Shown here: one piece after another, positions 53,063-61,021 of the stretch | Layout of the letters: each line of letters begins with the position of its first letter | Position numbering within the stretch: the stretch's first letter is position 1 | NCBI RefSeq assembly: GCF_000429625.1 | Contig: NZ_AUCF01000006.1 | Span: forward strand, 248,001-312,000 | DNA: 64,000 nucleotides | Source: Azospirillum halopraeferens DSM 3675 | GTDB taxonomy: Bacteria > Pseudomonadota > Alphaproteobacteria > Azospirillales > Azospirillaceae | Reading direction: 5' to 3' | Translations under genes and position numbers: made by a program | The notes under the pieces: generated by a model | What the model was told of the DNA's origin: nothing | Seen by the model: only the letters and a program-made list of their open reading frames with translations | Database searches by the model: none

Positions 53063-55051
53063 ATGAGCGACCTTTTCGAGAACACGGCCCGCAAGGCCGA
53101 CAGCTACTCCGCGCAGGACATCGAGGTTCTGGAGGGGCTGGAGCCGGTGCGCCGCCGGCCGGGCATGTACATCGGCGGCACCGACGACCGGGCCCTGCAC
53201 CATCTGGTGGCCGAGGTGCTGGACAACGCCATGGACGAGGCGGTGGCCGGGCATGCCTCGCGCATCGACCTGGAACTGGCCGCCGACGGCACGGTGACGG
53301 TGCGCGACAACGGGCGCGGCATCCCCGTCGACGACCACCCCAAGTACCCGGGGACGTCGGCGCTGGAGGTGATTCTCACCACCCTGCATTCCGGCGGCAA
53401 GTTCTCCAACAAGGTCTACCAGACGTCGGGCGGCCTGCACGGCGTCGGCCTGTCGGTGGTCAACGCCCTGTCCGACCGGCTGGTGGTGGAGGTCGCCCGC
53501 GACCGCCAGCTCTATGTCCAGACCTACAGCCGCGGCGTCCCCCAGGGGCCGCCGGCGCGCCAGGGCACCGGCAACCGCCGCGGCACCACCGTGCGCTTCC
53601 ACCCCGACCCGGAAATCTTCGGCGAGGCCGCCCGGTTCGAGCCGCACCGGCTGTACCGCATGGCGCGCTCCAAGGCCTATCTCTTCCGGGGCGTCGAGAT
53701 CCGCTGGAGCTGCGACCCCGAACTGCTGAGTCCGGAGGCCACCACCCCCGCCGCGGAGACGTTGCACTTCCCCGGAGGCCTGCTCGACTATCTGCACGGG
53801 GCACTGAAGCAGCGCCGCACCCTGACCCCCGGACCCTTCGCCGGGCAGGCGGAGTTCCCCGGCGGCCAGGGCCGGGTGGAGTGGGCGGTGGCCTGGCCGG
53901 AGGACGAGGACGGCTTTTCCCACACCTACTGCAACACCGTGCCCACCCCCCAGGGCGGCACCCACGAGGCCGGTCTGCGGGCCGCCCTGCTGCGCGGCCT
54001 CAAGGGCTATGGCGAGCTGACGAACACCAAGCGCGCCGGCCAGATCGCGGCGGAGGACGTGATCGGCGACGCCTGCGTCCTGTTGTCGGTGTTCATCCGC
54101 GAACCCCAGTTCCAGGGCCAGACCAAGGACAAGCTGGCGACACCGGAGGCGCAGCGCCTGGTGGAAGCGGCGGTCAAGGACCACTTCGACCACTGGCTGT
54201 CGGGCGACCCGTCCTCCTCCAGGGCGCTGCTGGACCGTCTGATCGAGAAGGCCGAGGAACGGGCCCGACGCCGCCAGAGCAAGGAGATGGCGCGCAAGAG
54301 CGCGACGCGGCGGCTGCGCCTGCCGGGCAAGCTGGCGGATTGTTCGCGCAACAGCCCCGAGGGCACCGAGATTTTCCTGGTGGAGGGCGACTCGGCGGGC
54401 GGTTCGGCCAAGCAGGCGCGCAACCGGGAAACCCAGGCCATCCTGCCGCTGCGCGGCAAGATCCTCAACGTCGCCAGCGCCTCGTCGGACAAGATGAAGG
54501 CGAACCAGGAGCTGAACGACCTGGTCCAGGCGCTGGGCTGTGGCGCCGGCAAGGAATTCTCGGTCGACCGGCTGCGCTACGAGCGGGTCATCATCATGAC
54601 CGATGCCGATGTGGACGGCGCCCACATCGCGTCGCTGCTGATGACCTTCTTCTACCGCGAGATGCCGTCGCTCATCCAGCAGGGCCACCTGTATCTGGCC
54701 ATGCCGCCGCTCTACCGGATCAGCGCCGGCGCCAAGTCGGTCTATGCCCGCGACGATGCCCACCGGGAGGAGCTGACCGCCAAGCTGTTCAAGGGCCGCA
54801 AGGTGGAGATCAGCCGCTTCAAGGGCCTGGGCGAGATGATGCCGGCCCAGTTGCGCGACACCACCATGGACCCGGCCAAGCGCACCCTGCTGCGCGTCGT
54901 GGTGCCCAACGCCGCCGACCCCGAGGAACAGGACGACGCCGACCGCACCCGCGGCCTGGTGGAGAGCCTGATGGGCCGCCGCCCGGAACTGCGCTTCCGC
55001 TACATCCAGGAACACGCCCGCTTCGTCGACGCCGACGCCATCGACGTGTGA
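53063..55051 (+). CDS. parE: DNA topoisomerase IV subunit B
   Basis: A 662-residue type IIA topoisomerase ATPase subunit that, with ParC, decatenates daughter chromosomes. GHKL ATPase: 'EPVRRRPGMYIGGTDDRALH', 'VLDNAMDEAVAGHASRIDLE', 'VRDNGRGIPVDDHPKYPGTS' and 'YQTSGGLHGVGLSVVNALSD'. TOPRIM: 'EIFLVEGDSAGGSAKQARNR', where 'EGDSAGGSA' binds metal, and 'IIMTDADVDGAHIASLLMTF'. The segments and length separate it from GyrB (about 800). The start is ATG 53063; no ribosome site is present and a promoter lies just upstream. It is convergent with the deacetylase gene, eight bases away. Confidence 0.95.
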   Translation: MSDLFENTARKADSYSAQDIEVLEGLEPVRRRPGMYIGGTDDRALHHLVAEVLDNAMDEAVAGHASRIDLELAADGTVTVRDNGRGIPVDDHPKYPGTSALEVILTTLHSGGKFSNKVYQTSGGLHGVGLSVVNALSDRLVVEVARDRQLYVQTYSRGVPQGPPARQGTGNRRGTTVRFHPDPEIFGEAARFEPHRLYRMARSKAYLFRGVEIRWSCDPELLSPEATTPAAETLHFPGGLLDYLHGALKQRRTLTPGPFAGQAEFPGGQGRVEWAVAWPEDEDGFSHTYCNTVPTPQGGTHEAGLRAALLRGLKGYGELTNTKRAGQIAAEDVIGDACVLLSVFIREPQFQGQTKDKLATPEAQRLVEAAVKDHFDHWLSGDPSSSRALLDRLIEKAEERARRRQSKEMARKSATRRLRLPGKLADCSRNSPEGTEIFLVEGDSAGGSAKQARNRETQAILPLRGKILNVASASSDKMKANQELNDLVQALGCGAGKEFSVDRLRYERVIIMTDADVDGAHIASLLMTFFYREMPSLIQQGHLYLAMPPLYRISAGAKSVYARDDAHREELTAKLFKGRKVEISRFKGLGEMMPAQLRDTTMDPAKRTLLRVVVPNAADPEEQDDADRTRGLVESLMGRRPELRFRYIQEHARFVDADAIDV

Positions 55052-55059
55052 TACGGCGC

Positions 55060-56091
55060 TCAGTCCCCTTCGAAGCCGGTCAGCACGTTGACGACGTTGA
55101 CGCCCAGGTCGTCGACGGCATAGCCGCCCTCCAGGACGAAGACGGTGGGCAGGCCGGCGGCGGCCAGGGCCGCCCCCATGCGCCGGAAATCGTCCGATTG
55201 CAGGCGGAAGCGCGAAATGGGGTCGCCCACGAAGGTGTCGGCGCCCAGCGACACCACCAGCACGTCGGGCGCGAACGCCGCGATGCGGGCGGTGGCCGTC
55301 GCCAGCGCGGCGGCGTAGGCGGTCCAGTCCGTCCCCCACGGCAGCGGGAGGTTCACCGTGAAGCCGGTCCCCGGCCCCTCCCCCACCTCGTCGGCGTGGC
55401 CGCTGAAATAGGGGAACTCCTGGCGCGGGTCGGCGTGCAGCGACAGGAACAGCACGTCGTCACGGTGCCAGAAGATCTCCTGCGTGCCGTTGCCGTGGTG
55501 ATAGTCCACGTCCAGGACGGCGACGCGCGCCGCACCGCCGTCGCGCAGGGCCTGCGCCGCAATGGCGGCGTTGTTGAGGAAGCAGTAGCCGCCGTAGAAG
55601 GCGTGGCCGGCGTGGTGGCCCGGCGGGCGGACCAGCGCGAAGGCCGCGCGCTCGCCGGCGGCGACGCGGGCCGCGGCGGTCAGGGCGCAGTCGGCGCCGG
55701 CGGTCGCCGCGCGCCAGGTGCCCGCAGTGATCGGGGTGCCCGCGTCGAAGGAGTAGTAGCCGAGCTTCCCGTCGATGGAATCGGGTACGACGCGCCGGTG
55801 CATGCCCGGCGCCACCCAGTTCAGCGGCAGGGCGTCACGGTCGCCGTGCTCCGCCACCCATTCGTGCCAGGCCGCTTTCAGGAACGCCAGATAGGCCGGG
55901 TCGTGGACGCGGGCCAGCGGCGCCTCGCCGTGCGCGTCGGGCTCCACCACCGGCCCCGGGCCGGCAGCCCCGACGCGCGCCAGGACGATCTCCGCACGCG
56001 CCGGCTTCTCATAGCAGGGGACGAGCTGACCATCGTTCAACTCCGCCCGGCCTTCCTGGGCGCGGTGCGCCGCGCTGTGGACGACGATCAT
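55060..56091 (-). CDS. histone deacetylase-family amidohydrolase (acetylpolyamine amidohydrolase-like)
   Basis: A 343-residue zinc amidohydrolase of the class II HDAC/acetylpolyamine amidohydrolase family. 'FALVRPPGHHAGHAFYGGYC' is the His-His charge-relay motif, 'VAVLDVDYHHGNGTQEIFWH' gives the zinc ligands Asp and His, and 'VSLGADTFVGDPISRFRL' the third ligand Asp. 'VFVLEGGYAVDDLGVNVVNV' ends the fold with the catalytic-tunnel Tyr. Likely substrates are acetylated polyamines or other N-acetyl-lysine-like amides. Its ATG overlaps the stop of the response regulator gene (ATGA at 56088-56091), so the two are coupled. Confidence 0.92.
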   Translation of the reverse strand: MIVVHSAAHRAQEGRAELNDGQLVPCYEKPARAEIVLARVGAAGPGPVVEPDAHGEAPLARVHDPAYLAFLKAAWHEWVAEHGDRDALPLNWVAPGMHRRVVPDSIDGKLGYYSFDAGTPITAGTWRAATAGADCALTAAARVAAGERAAFALVRPPGHHAGHAFYGGYCFLNNAAIAAQALRDGGAARVAVLDVDYHHGNGTQEIFWHRDDVLFLSLHADPRQEFPYFSGHADEVGEGPGTGFTVNLPLPWGTDWTAYAAALATATARIAAFAPDVLVVSLGADTFVGDPISRFRLQSDDFRRMGAALAAAGLPTVFVLEGGYAVDDLGVNVVNVLTGFEGD

Positions 56092-56483
56092 GCCGGCCGC
56101 CCCGCCAGAACGGCGTCGACCACACGCTTCAGGGCGCCGGCGTCCAGGGGCTTCGTCAAAGACGCGTCGGCTCCGGCTTCCTGCGCGAAGCGCAGCATGG
56201 TGTCTCGCACCTGCGTGGTGTCCGACAGCCGCGACGGTCCAGCGGACATGCACACCACCGGCACACCGGGTGCCAGGCTTTTCAGGCGGCGCATGGTTTC
56301 CAGCCCGTCCTGGTCGGGCATGAAGATGTCGGTCAGCACCAGGTCGGCTCCCTGCTCCAGATAAACGGTCACGCCCTCGGTCCCGCTGCCGACGGCGACG
56401 ACGGAGTGCCCCAGCCGCTCCAGCAGCGTGCGGGCCACCGCGAGGGTGGTTTGGTCGTCGTCGATCACGATGATGCGCGCCAT
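56088..56483 (-). CDS. stand-alone receiver-domain response regulator
   Basis: A 131-residue single-domain receiver (CheY-like). Acidic pair Asp8-Asp9 in 'IIVIDDDQTTLAVARTLLER', phospho-acceptor Asp52 in 'DLVLTDIFMPDQDG', Ser80 in 'VVCMSAGPS' and Lys111 in 'SLTKPLDAGALKRVV'. It lacks an output domain, so it must act by protein contact. No kinase gene is adjacent. ATG 56483 has no good ribosome site. It is coupled to the downstream deacetylase gene by an ATGA overlap and is divergent from the polysaccharide export gene. Confidence 0.93.
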   Translation of the reverse strand: MARIIVIDDDQTTLAVARTLLERLGHSVVAVGSGTEGVTVYLEQGADLVLTDIFMPDQDGLETMRRLKSLAPGVPVVCMSAGPSRLSDTTQVRDTMLRFAQEAGADASLTKPLDAGALKRVVDAVLAGRPA

Positions 56484-56583
56484 GGCGGGAGTCGTCCGGT
56501 TCTTGCCCGGTGCAATGATACCGCCTCCCGCGCCGAAGCGCGCCCGTCGCCCGCGCAGGTCCGTCATGATTCCGGACCTTGCG

Positions 56584-56609
56584 TTCGATCGAAATACATT
56601 CGAATGTAT
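56584..56609. promoter_or_regulatory. two abutting perfect palindromes in the divergent promoter region
   Basis: TTCGATCGAA (56584-56593) directly abuts ATACATTCGAATGTAT (56594-56609), both perfectly self-complementary. The 26 bases are AT-rich within GC-rich flanks, 57 bases before the start of the export gene and 100 bases before the response regulator start. TTGCGT at 56579-56584 could serve as a -35 for the export gene, with the -10 inside the long palindrome. Confidence 0.6.
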
Positions 56610-56665
56610 GGGCATCCCGCCGGACAAGTTCGGATAGCGGGAACCATGGTCAGGTTCGACATCTT

Positions 56666-59632
56666 ATGCTGTCTGTTGTGTGGAGGATAATCGCCCGGTT
56701 GGCGCCGGTGGCGGCGCTGGTCCTGTGGATGAACGCCGTACCGGCTGCCGAGCCGGGGCAAGCGCCGTCCCATGCCGCGACGCCCGCCCCTTCGCCGCTG
56801 GAACGGGCCTACGCCGAACGGGCGGGCGTCCCGCTGACCATGCACGGCTACGACCTGTTTGCCAACGCGGCGGAGGTCCGCGACCGTGCCGCGGTCGGCG
56901 CGGTGCGGGACGATTACCGCATCGGTCCCGGCGACGTGCTGACGGTGATGCTGCGCGGCGACGCCCGCTCCGCCCGACGGTATGCGGTCGACAGCGAAGG
57001 GCTTCTGCTGGTCGAGTCGCTGCCGCCCGTCACCGCCGCCGGCCGCACCCTGGCGGATCTGCGCACGGCTCTGGCCTCCCTCGCCTCCGCCCTTTACGCC
57101 GACGCGGCGGTATGGGTGTCGCTGGCCGAGGTGCGGCGCATCGGCGTCCTGGTGGTCGGCGAGGTGGAGCGGCCCGGCCTGCACGAGGTCAGCGCCTTTG
57201 CCGGCGTGCTGGATGCACTGATCGTCGCCGGCGGCGTGCGGCGGATGGGATCGCTGCGGCAGATCCGCCTGGTGCGACCGGGCGGCGAGGGCCGCGTCAT
57301 CGACCTCTACGATCTGGGCGCGTCGCATACCGGCGGCGACGAGCGGCTGAGCGATGGCGATCGCCTGATCGTGCCGACGCTGGGCCCGACGGTGGCGGTG
57401 GCCGGCGACGTCCTGCGACCCGCCATCTTCGAGCTGCGTCCCGACCGGCCGTCCCTCTCGCTGACCGAACTGGCCGGGCTGGCCGGCATGCCTCTGCGCG
57501 GTCCGGCGGTGCAGCGCGCCCTGCGCCTGTCCATCGGCCCCGACGGCACGGAGACGGCGCAGGAGGTGCCGGCCGAGCGGGCGCACATCCCCCTGTTCGG
57601 CAACGGCGATCTGCTGTTGCTGACGCCGCGCCGGGAAGACCGCCGGGGGCTGGTGCATCTGCGGGGCAACGTCCTGCGGCCGGGACCACGCTCCCTGGCC
57701 GCCGCGCCGACGCTGGGCGGGCTCGTCGATACCGCGGCACTGGCCCCGCAGACCTACGAGCCCTTCGCCGCCCTGGCCACCACCGATCCGGGGACGCGAG
57801 CGCGCGTGCTGCGCCCGGTCGACCTGGCGGCGGTGCTGGCGGGACGCGACGATCGGCCCGTGGCGGACGGCGACAGCCTGATCGTGCTGGGCGTCCGCGA
57901 CGTGGATTTCCTGACCTCCGAACCGGTGCTGCGCCTGCTGCGCGGCGAGCGGGCCGCCCCGTCCGAGTCCTGCGCCGGGCTGGAGGTGCTGGCCCGCGTG
58001 CTGGCCGCGGACCCCGGGGGACCGCTGGCCCGCGGGCCGGCGGCGCGGGCGGCGGCGGACTTCAGCGGGGCGCCCGCCCCCTGCCCGCCTCTGTTCGACG
58101 ACGTGCCCGACCTGCTCGTCTTCGCGCTGGAGCACGCGGTGCTGCTGCGCAGCGGCGTGCCCCGCCCCGGCTTCTACCCCCGGGCCCGGGGAACGGCGAC
58201 CGATGCGCTGGCCCGCAACGCCGGCGAAGGCGGTGCGGCGGGCTGGCCGGGCGCACAGCCCGGCGACGTGGTGGATCGCGACGAGCCGCTGGTCGAACTG
58301 CTCGGTCCCGTACGTCGCCCCGGCGCGGTGCCGCTGTCGCGCGCCGGCACGCTGCGGGCCCTGCTGACGGCCGACGCCCTGCTCCCCGGCGTCTACCCCC
58401 TTCTGGGGATCATCGAGCGGTTTGATCCCCGGACGCTGGCCGTCACCCGCCTGCCCTTCGCACCGCACGAAGTGGCGGCGGGCCGGGCCGACCGCCGCCT
58501 GCAGGTCCACGACCGCGTGCACCTGTTCGATGAGGCACGCGTGCGTGCGGCGGTGGCCGGCAGCGATGCCGCCGGGTCCGCCGTTCCGGCCGACGACGCC
58601 GGCACCGGCGCCGCACCCGATGAGTCCCTGGCGGCCATGATGGCGGAGCGCACGGTGGCCGTGCGCGGGGCGGTGCTGCGCCCCGGCGCCTACCCGGTGG
58701 CCGACGGGGCGCCGCTCGACGCGGTGCTGGCGGCGGCGGGCGGCACCACGCCGGCCGCCGATCCCGGCAGCGTCGAGGTGACCCCGGCGTCGGCCGGCGG
58801 CGCACGTCGGACCGTGGACCTGCGCCGGCCCGAGGCCGCCACGGTGCGCCTGCGCCCGGGCGACGCCGTCCGGGTCAATCCCCGCCCGCCGCTGCTGGAG
58901 GCACGCGCGGTGACCATCGCGGGTGCGGTGCGGCGCCCCGGCACCTATGACGTCGGACGGGGAGAGCGGCTGTCGTCGCTGATCGCGCGGGCCGGCGGGC
59001 TGACGGAGGATGCCTATCCCTACGGCACCGTCTTCACCCGCGACAGCGAACGGCGGCGGCAGAAGGAGGAACTGGACGCTCAGGCGCGGGCGCTCGAGGC
59101 GGAGGCTCTGCGCATCGAAAAGACCGGCAGCGATGTCAAACCCGGCGATCTGGCGGAGGCCCGGCGCTTCGCGGCGATGCTGCGCGGGGTGGACCCGCCG
59201 GGCCGCATCGTCATCGAGGCCGACCCCACGATTCTGCGCGAGCGGCCGGAGCTGGACCCGCTGCTGGAAGCGGACGACCGCATCCACATTCCCAAGCGCC
59301 CGTTGACGGTCGCCGTCACCGGCGAAGTCCTTGCCCCCGCCACGTTGCAGTTCGTGGAGGGCAAGGAGGCGGCGACCTACCTGCGCGAGGCCGGCGGTCC
59401 GAGCCGGTCCGCCGACGAGGACCGCATCTTCCTGATCCTGCCCAACGGCACGGCCCGCCCCCTGTCCCTGTCCTTCTGGAACCACGAGCCCGCCATGGTG
59501 CCGCCCGGCTCCACCCTGGTGGTGCCGCGCGACCCCAAGCCGTTCGAGCTGATGGGCTTCGCCAGGGACATCGGACCGGTGCTCGGCAACCTGGCGCTGA
59601 TCGCCGCATCGATCGCGGTGGTCGGGCGATGA
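56666..59632 (+). CDS. multi-SLBB polysaccharide export protein
   Basis: A 988-residue exported protein of the Wza/polysaccharide export class. A signal sequence (MLSVVWRIIARLAPVAALVL) is followed at about residue 90 by the poly-export domain ('DDYRIGPGDVLTVMLRGDAR'). About eight SLBB-like units follow, recognised by the pattern V-x-G-x-V-x-R-P-G-x-Y, near residues 158, 241, 327, 491, 541, 663, 748 and 880. A C-terminal hydrophobic helix (DIGPVLGNLALIAASIAVVG) may anchor it in a membrane. No lipobox Cys is seen, unlike Wza. The last codon overlaps the glycosyltransferase start (ATGA). It presumably forms the export channel or a periplasmic scaffold of the exopolysaccharide machine. Confidence 0.88.
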   Translation: MLSVVWRIIARLAPVAALVLWMNAVPAAEPGQAPSHAATPAPSPLERAYAERAGVPLTMHGYDLFANAAEVRDRAAVGAVRDDYRIGPGDVLTVMLRGDARSARRYAVDSEGLLLVESLPPVTAAGRTLADLRTALASLASALYADAAVWVSLAEVRRIGVLVVGEVERPGLHEVSAFAGVLDALIVAGGVRRMGSLRQIRLVRPGGEGRVIDLYDLGASHTGGDERLSDGDRLIVPTLGPTVAVAGDVLRPAIFELRPDRPSLSLTELAGLAGMPLRGPAVQRALRLSIGPDGTETAQEVPAERAHIPLFGNGDLLLLTPRREDRRGLVHLRGNVLRPGPRSLAAAPTLGGLVDTAALAPQTYEPFAALATTDPGTRARVLRPVDLAAVLAGRDDRPVADGDSLIVLGVRDVDFLTSEPVLRLLRGERAAPSESCAGLEVLARVLAADPGGPLARGPAARAAADFSGAPAPCPPLFDDVPDLLVFALEHAVLLRSGVPRPGFYPRARGTATDALARNAGEGGAAGWPGAQPGDVVDRDEPLVELLGPVRRPGAVPLSRAGTLRALLTADALLPGVYPLLGIIERFDPRTLAVTRLPFAPHEVAAGRADRRLQVHDRVHLFDEARVRAAVAGSDAAGSAVPADDAGTGAAPDESLAAMMAERTVAVRGAVLRPGAYPVADGAPLDAVLAAAGGTTPAADPGSVEVTPASAGGARRTVDLRRPEAATVRLRPGDAVRVNPRPPLLEARAVTIAGAVRRPGTYDVGRGERLSSLIARAGGLTEDAYPYGTVFTRDSERRRQKEELDAQARALEAEALRIEKTGSDVKPGDLAEARRFAAMLRGVDPPGRIVIEADPTILRERPELDPLLEADDRIHIPKRPLTVAVTGEVLAPATLQFVEGKEAATYLREAGGPSRSADEDRIFLILPNGTARPLSLSFWNHEPAMVPPGSTLVVPRDPKPFELMGFARDIGPVLGNLALIAASIAVVGR

Positions 59633-60420
59633 CCGCGCCGCTGCTGTCGGTCGTCACCGTGGTGCGCGACGATCTGCCCGGCCTGCTGGCCACCCACGCC
59701 TCCCTGTGCGCCCAGGGCTGGCGCGGGTTCGAATGGCTGGTGGTCGACGGAGGCTCGCGCGACGGTACCGCCGATTGGCTGGCCGCCCGGGCGGACGAAC
59801 CCGCGTGGTGGCGCTCCGCCCCCGACGGCGGGCCGTATGATGGCATGAACGCCGGTCTGGAGCGGGCGCGGGGCCGCTGGCTGCTTTTCCTCAACGCCGG
59901 CGACACGCTGGCCGGCCCGGACACGCTGGCACGCCTGGCGGCGGCGCTGACCGCCTGCCCGGACGCCGACTTCCTCTATGGCGATTCGCTGGAGCGCGGC
60001 ACCGACGGGCGGTGGATGCGCAAGCCGGCACGCTCTCACCGCCTGGCCTTCTATGGCATGTTCACCCACCACCAGGCCATGGTGTACCGCCGCTCTCTGC
60101 TGGAAGGGTTGCGCTACCAACCGCGATACGCCATCGGCGCTGATTACGCCTTCACGGTCGGCGTCCTGGCGCGGGCATCCCGAGTCGTCCGACTGCCGTT
60201 CGCGGTGTGCGCCTTTGCCGGCGGCGGCTTGTCGCAGCGTCGCCCCGCAGATGGCCGTGCCGACCAGACGACCATCCGCCGGGAGGTGATGGGCCTTGGC
60301 CCTGCCGCGTGTGCGGGCATAGTGATCGCTCAGTGCGCATCCCTGGCCCTGCGGCGCACCATGGCACCCCTGTATGAGAAACTACGTTACACCGGCGCTG
60401 GAATTTCGTTGCGTTTCTAA
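59629..60420 (+). CDS. family 2 glycosyltransferase
   Basis: A 263-residue GT-A fold glycosyltransferase. 'LLSVVTVVRDDLPGLLATHA' opens the nucleotide-binding half, 'WLVVDGGSRDGTADWLAARA' is the conserved DGxSxDGT motif, and 'PYDGMNAGLERARGRWLLFL' with 'NAGDTL' is the metal-binding region (a D-x-D-like NAGD as in WcaE-type enzymes). It likely adds a sugar to the exopolysaccharide repeat unit on its lipid carrier. It overlaps the export gene by four bases. Confidence 0.9.
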   Translation: MTAPLLSVVTVVRDDLPGLLATHASLCAQGWRGFEWLVVDGGSRDGTADWLAARADEPAWWRSAPDGGPYDGMNAGLERARGRWLLFLNAGDTLAGPDTLARLAAALTACPDADFLYGDSLERGTDGRWMRKPARSHRLAFYGMFTHHQAMVYRRSLLEGLRYQPRYAIGADYAFTVGVLARASRVVRLPFAVCAFAGGGLSQRRPADGRADQTTIRREVMGLGPAACAGIVIAQCASLALRRTMAPLYEKLRYTGAGISLRF

Positions 60421-60451
60421 TGAACTGCGCGGTACCCGCGAAGAAAAGCGT

Positions 60452-60480
60452 TGAGCCTACCATAAAGTTGTATCAAATAT
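60452..60480 (+). promoter_or_regulatory. possible promoter of the PraR-like regulator
   Basis: TTGAGC at 60451-60456, about 18 bases, then AAATAT at 60475-60480, in an AT-rich gap. TGAGCC (60452-60457) and GGCTCA (60483-60488) form an inverted repeat bracketing this stretch, as might suit autoregulation. Confidence 0.35.
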
Positions 60481-60544
60481 TGGGCTCAGTTTGTTTTCCG
60501 GACCGCCGCGCACCGCACCGGCGCGCCACCGCCCGAGGGCCGTC

Positions 60545-61021
60545 ATGACCGCTTCGAAGCCGAAACTTCCCCCCGCCCACACCCTGTCCCGCCGGGGGGA
60601 GGGGCCGAACCCCATCGACATCCATGTCGGCGCCCGTCTGCGTCTGCGCCGCACCCTGCTCGGCCTCAGCCAGGAGAAGCTGGGCGAGGCGGTGGGAATC
60701 ACCTTCCAGCAGCTTCAGAAGTACGAGCGCGGATCGAATCGCATCAGCGCCAGCCGCCTCTTCAATCTGGCGCAGGTGCTGAACGTGCCGGTGAGCTTCT
60801 TCTTCGACGACATGCCGAGCGGTGACCAGCCCGCGGACATTCCACCGGCCCCGACGGAGACGGATGAGTTCGAATCCATGGCCCGGCGCGAAACGCTGGA
60901 ACTGGTGCGCGCCTATTACCGCATCCCCGACCCGTCTGTGCGCAAGCGCACCTTCGATCTGGTCAAGGCGCTGGGTGGCGAGGCGCGGGACACGGTGCTG
61001 CTGGAGGTGGCGGCGGACTGA
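60545..61021 (+). CDS. XRE-family regulator of the PraR/PhrR type
   Basis: A 158-residue DNA-binding protein. Residues about 22-85 form an XRE helix-turn-helix: 'NPIDIHVGARLRLRRTLLGL', then 'SQEKLGEAVGITFQQLQKYE', 'RGSNRISASRLFNLAQVLNV' and 'PVSFFFDDMP'. This matches closely, from memory, the PraR/PhrR proteins of Rhizobium and Azorhizobium that repress biofilm, quorum-sensing or surface genes. A C-terminal helical part follows ('RETLELVRAYYRIPDPSVRK'). Its place within the exopolysaccharide locus suggests local control. ATG 60545 follows GAGGG. Its 3' end overlaps the convergent glycosyltransferase gene by 59 bases. Confidence 0.85.
   Translation: MTASKPKLPPAHTLSRRGEGPNPIDIHVGARLRLRRTLLGLSQEKLGEAVGITFQQLQKYERGSNRISASRLFNLAQVLNVPVSFFFDDMPSGDQPADIPPAPTETDEFESMARRETLELVRAYYRIPDPSVRKRTFDLVKALGGEARDTVLLEVAAD

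Noticed and set aside
56564-59485. Minus-strand open frame of 973 codons opposite the SLBB gene
   Set aside because: Gln/Arg/Gly-rich translation without domains; the plus strand encodes a signal peptide and SLBB repeats.
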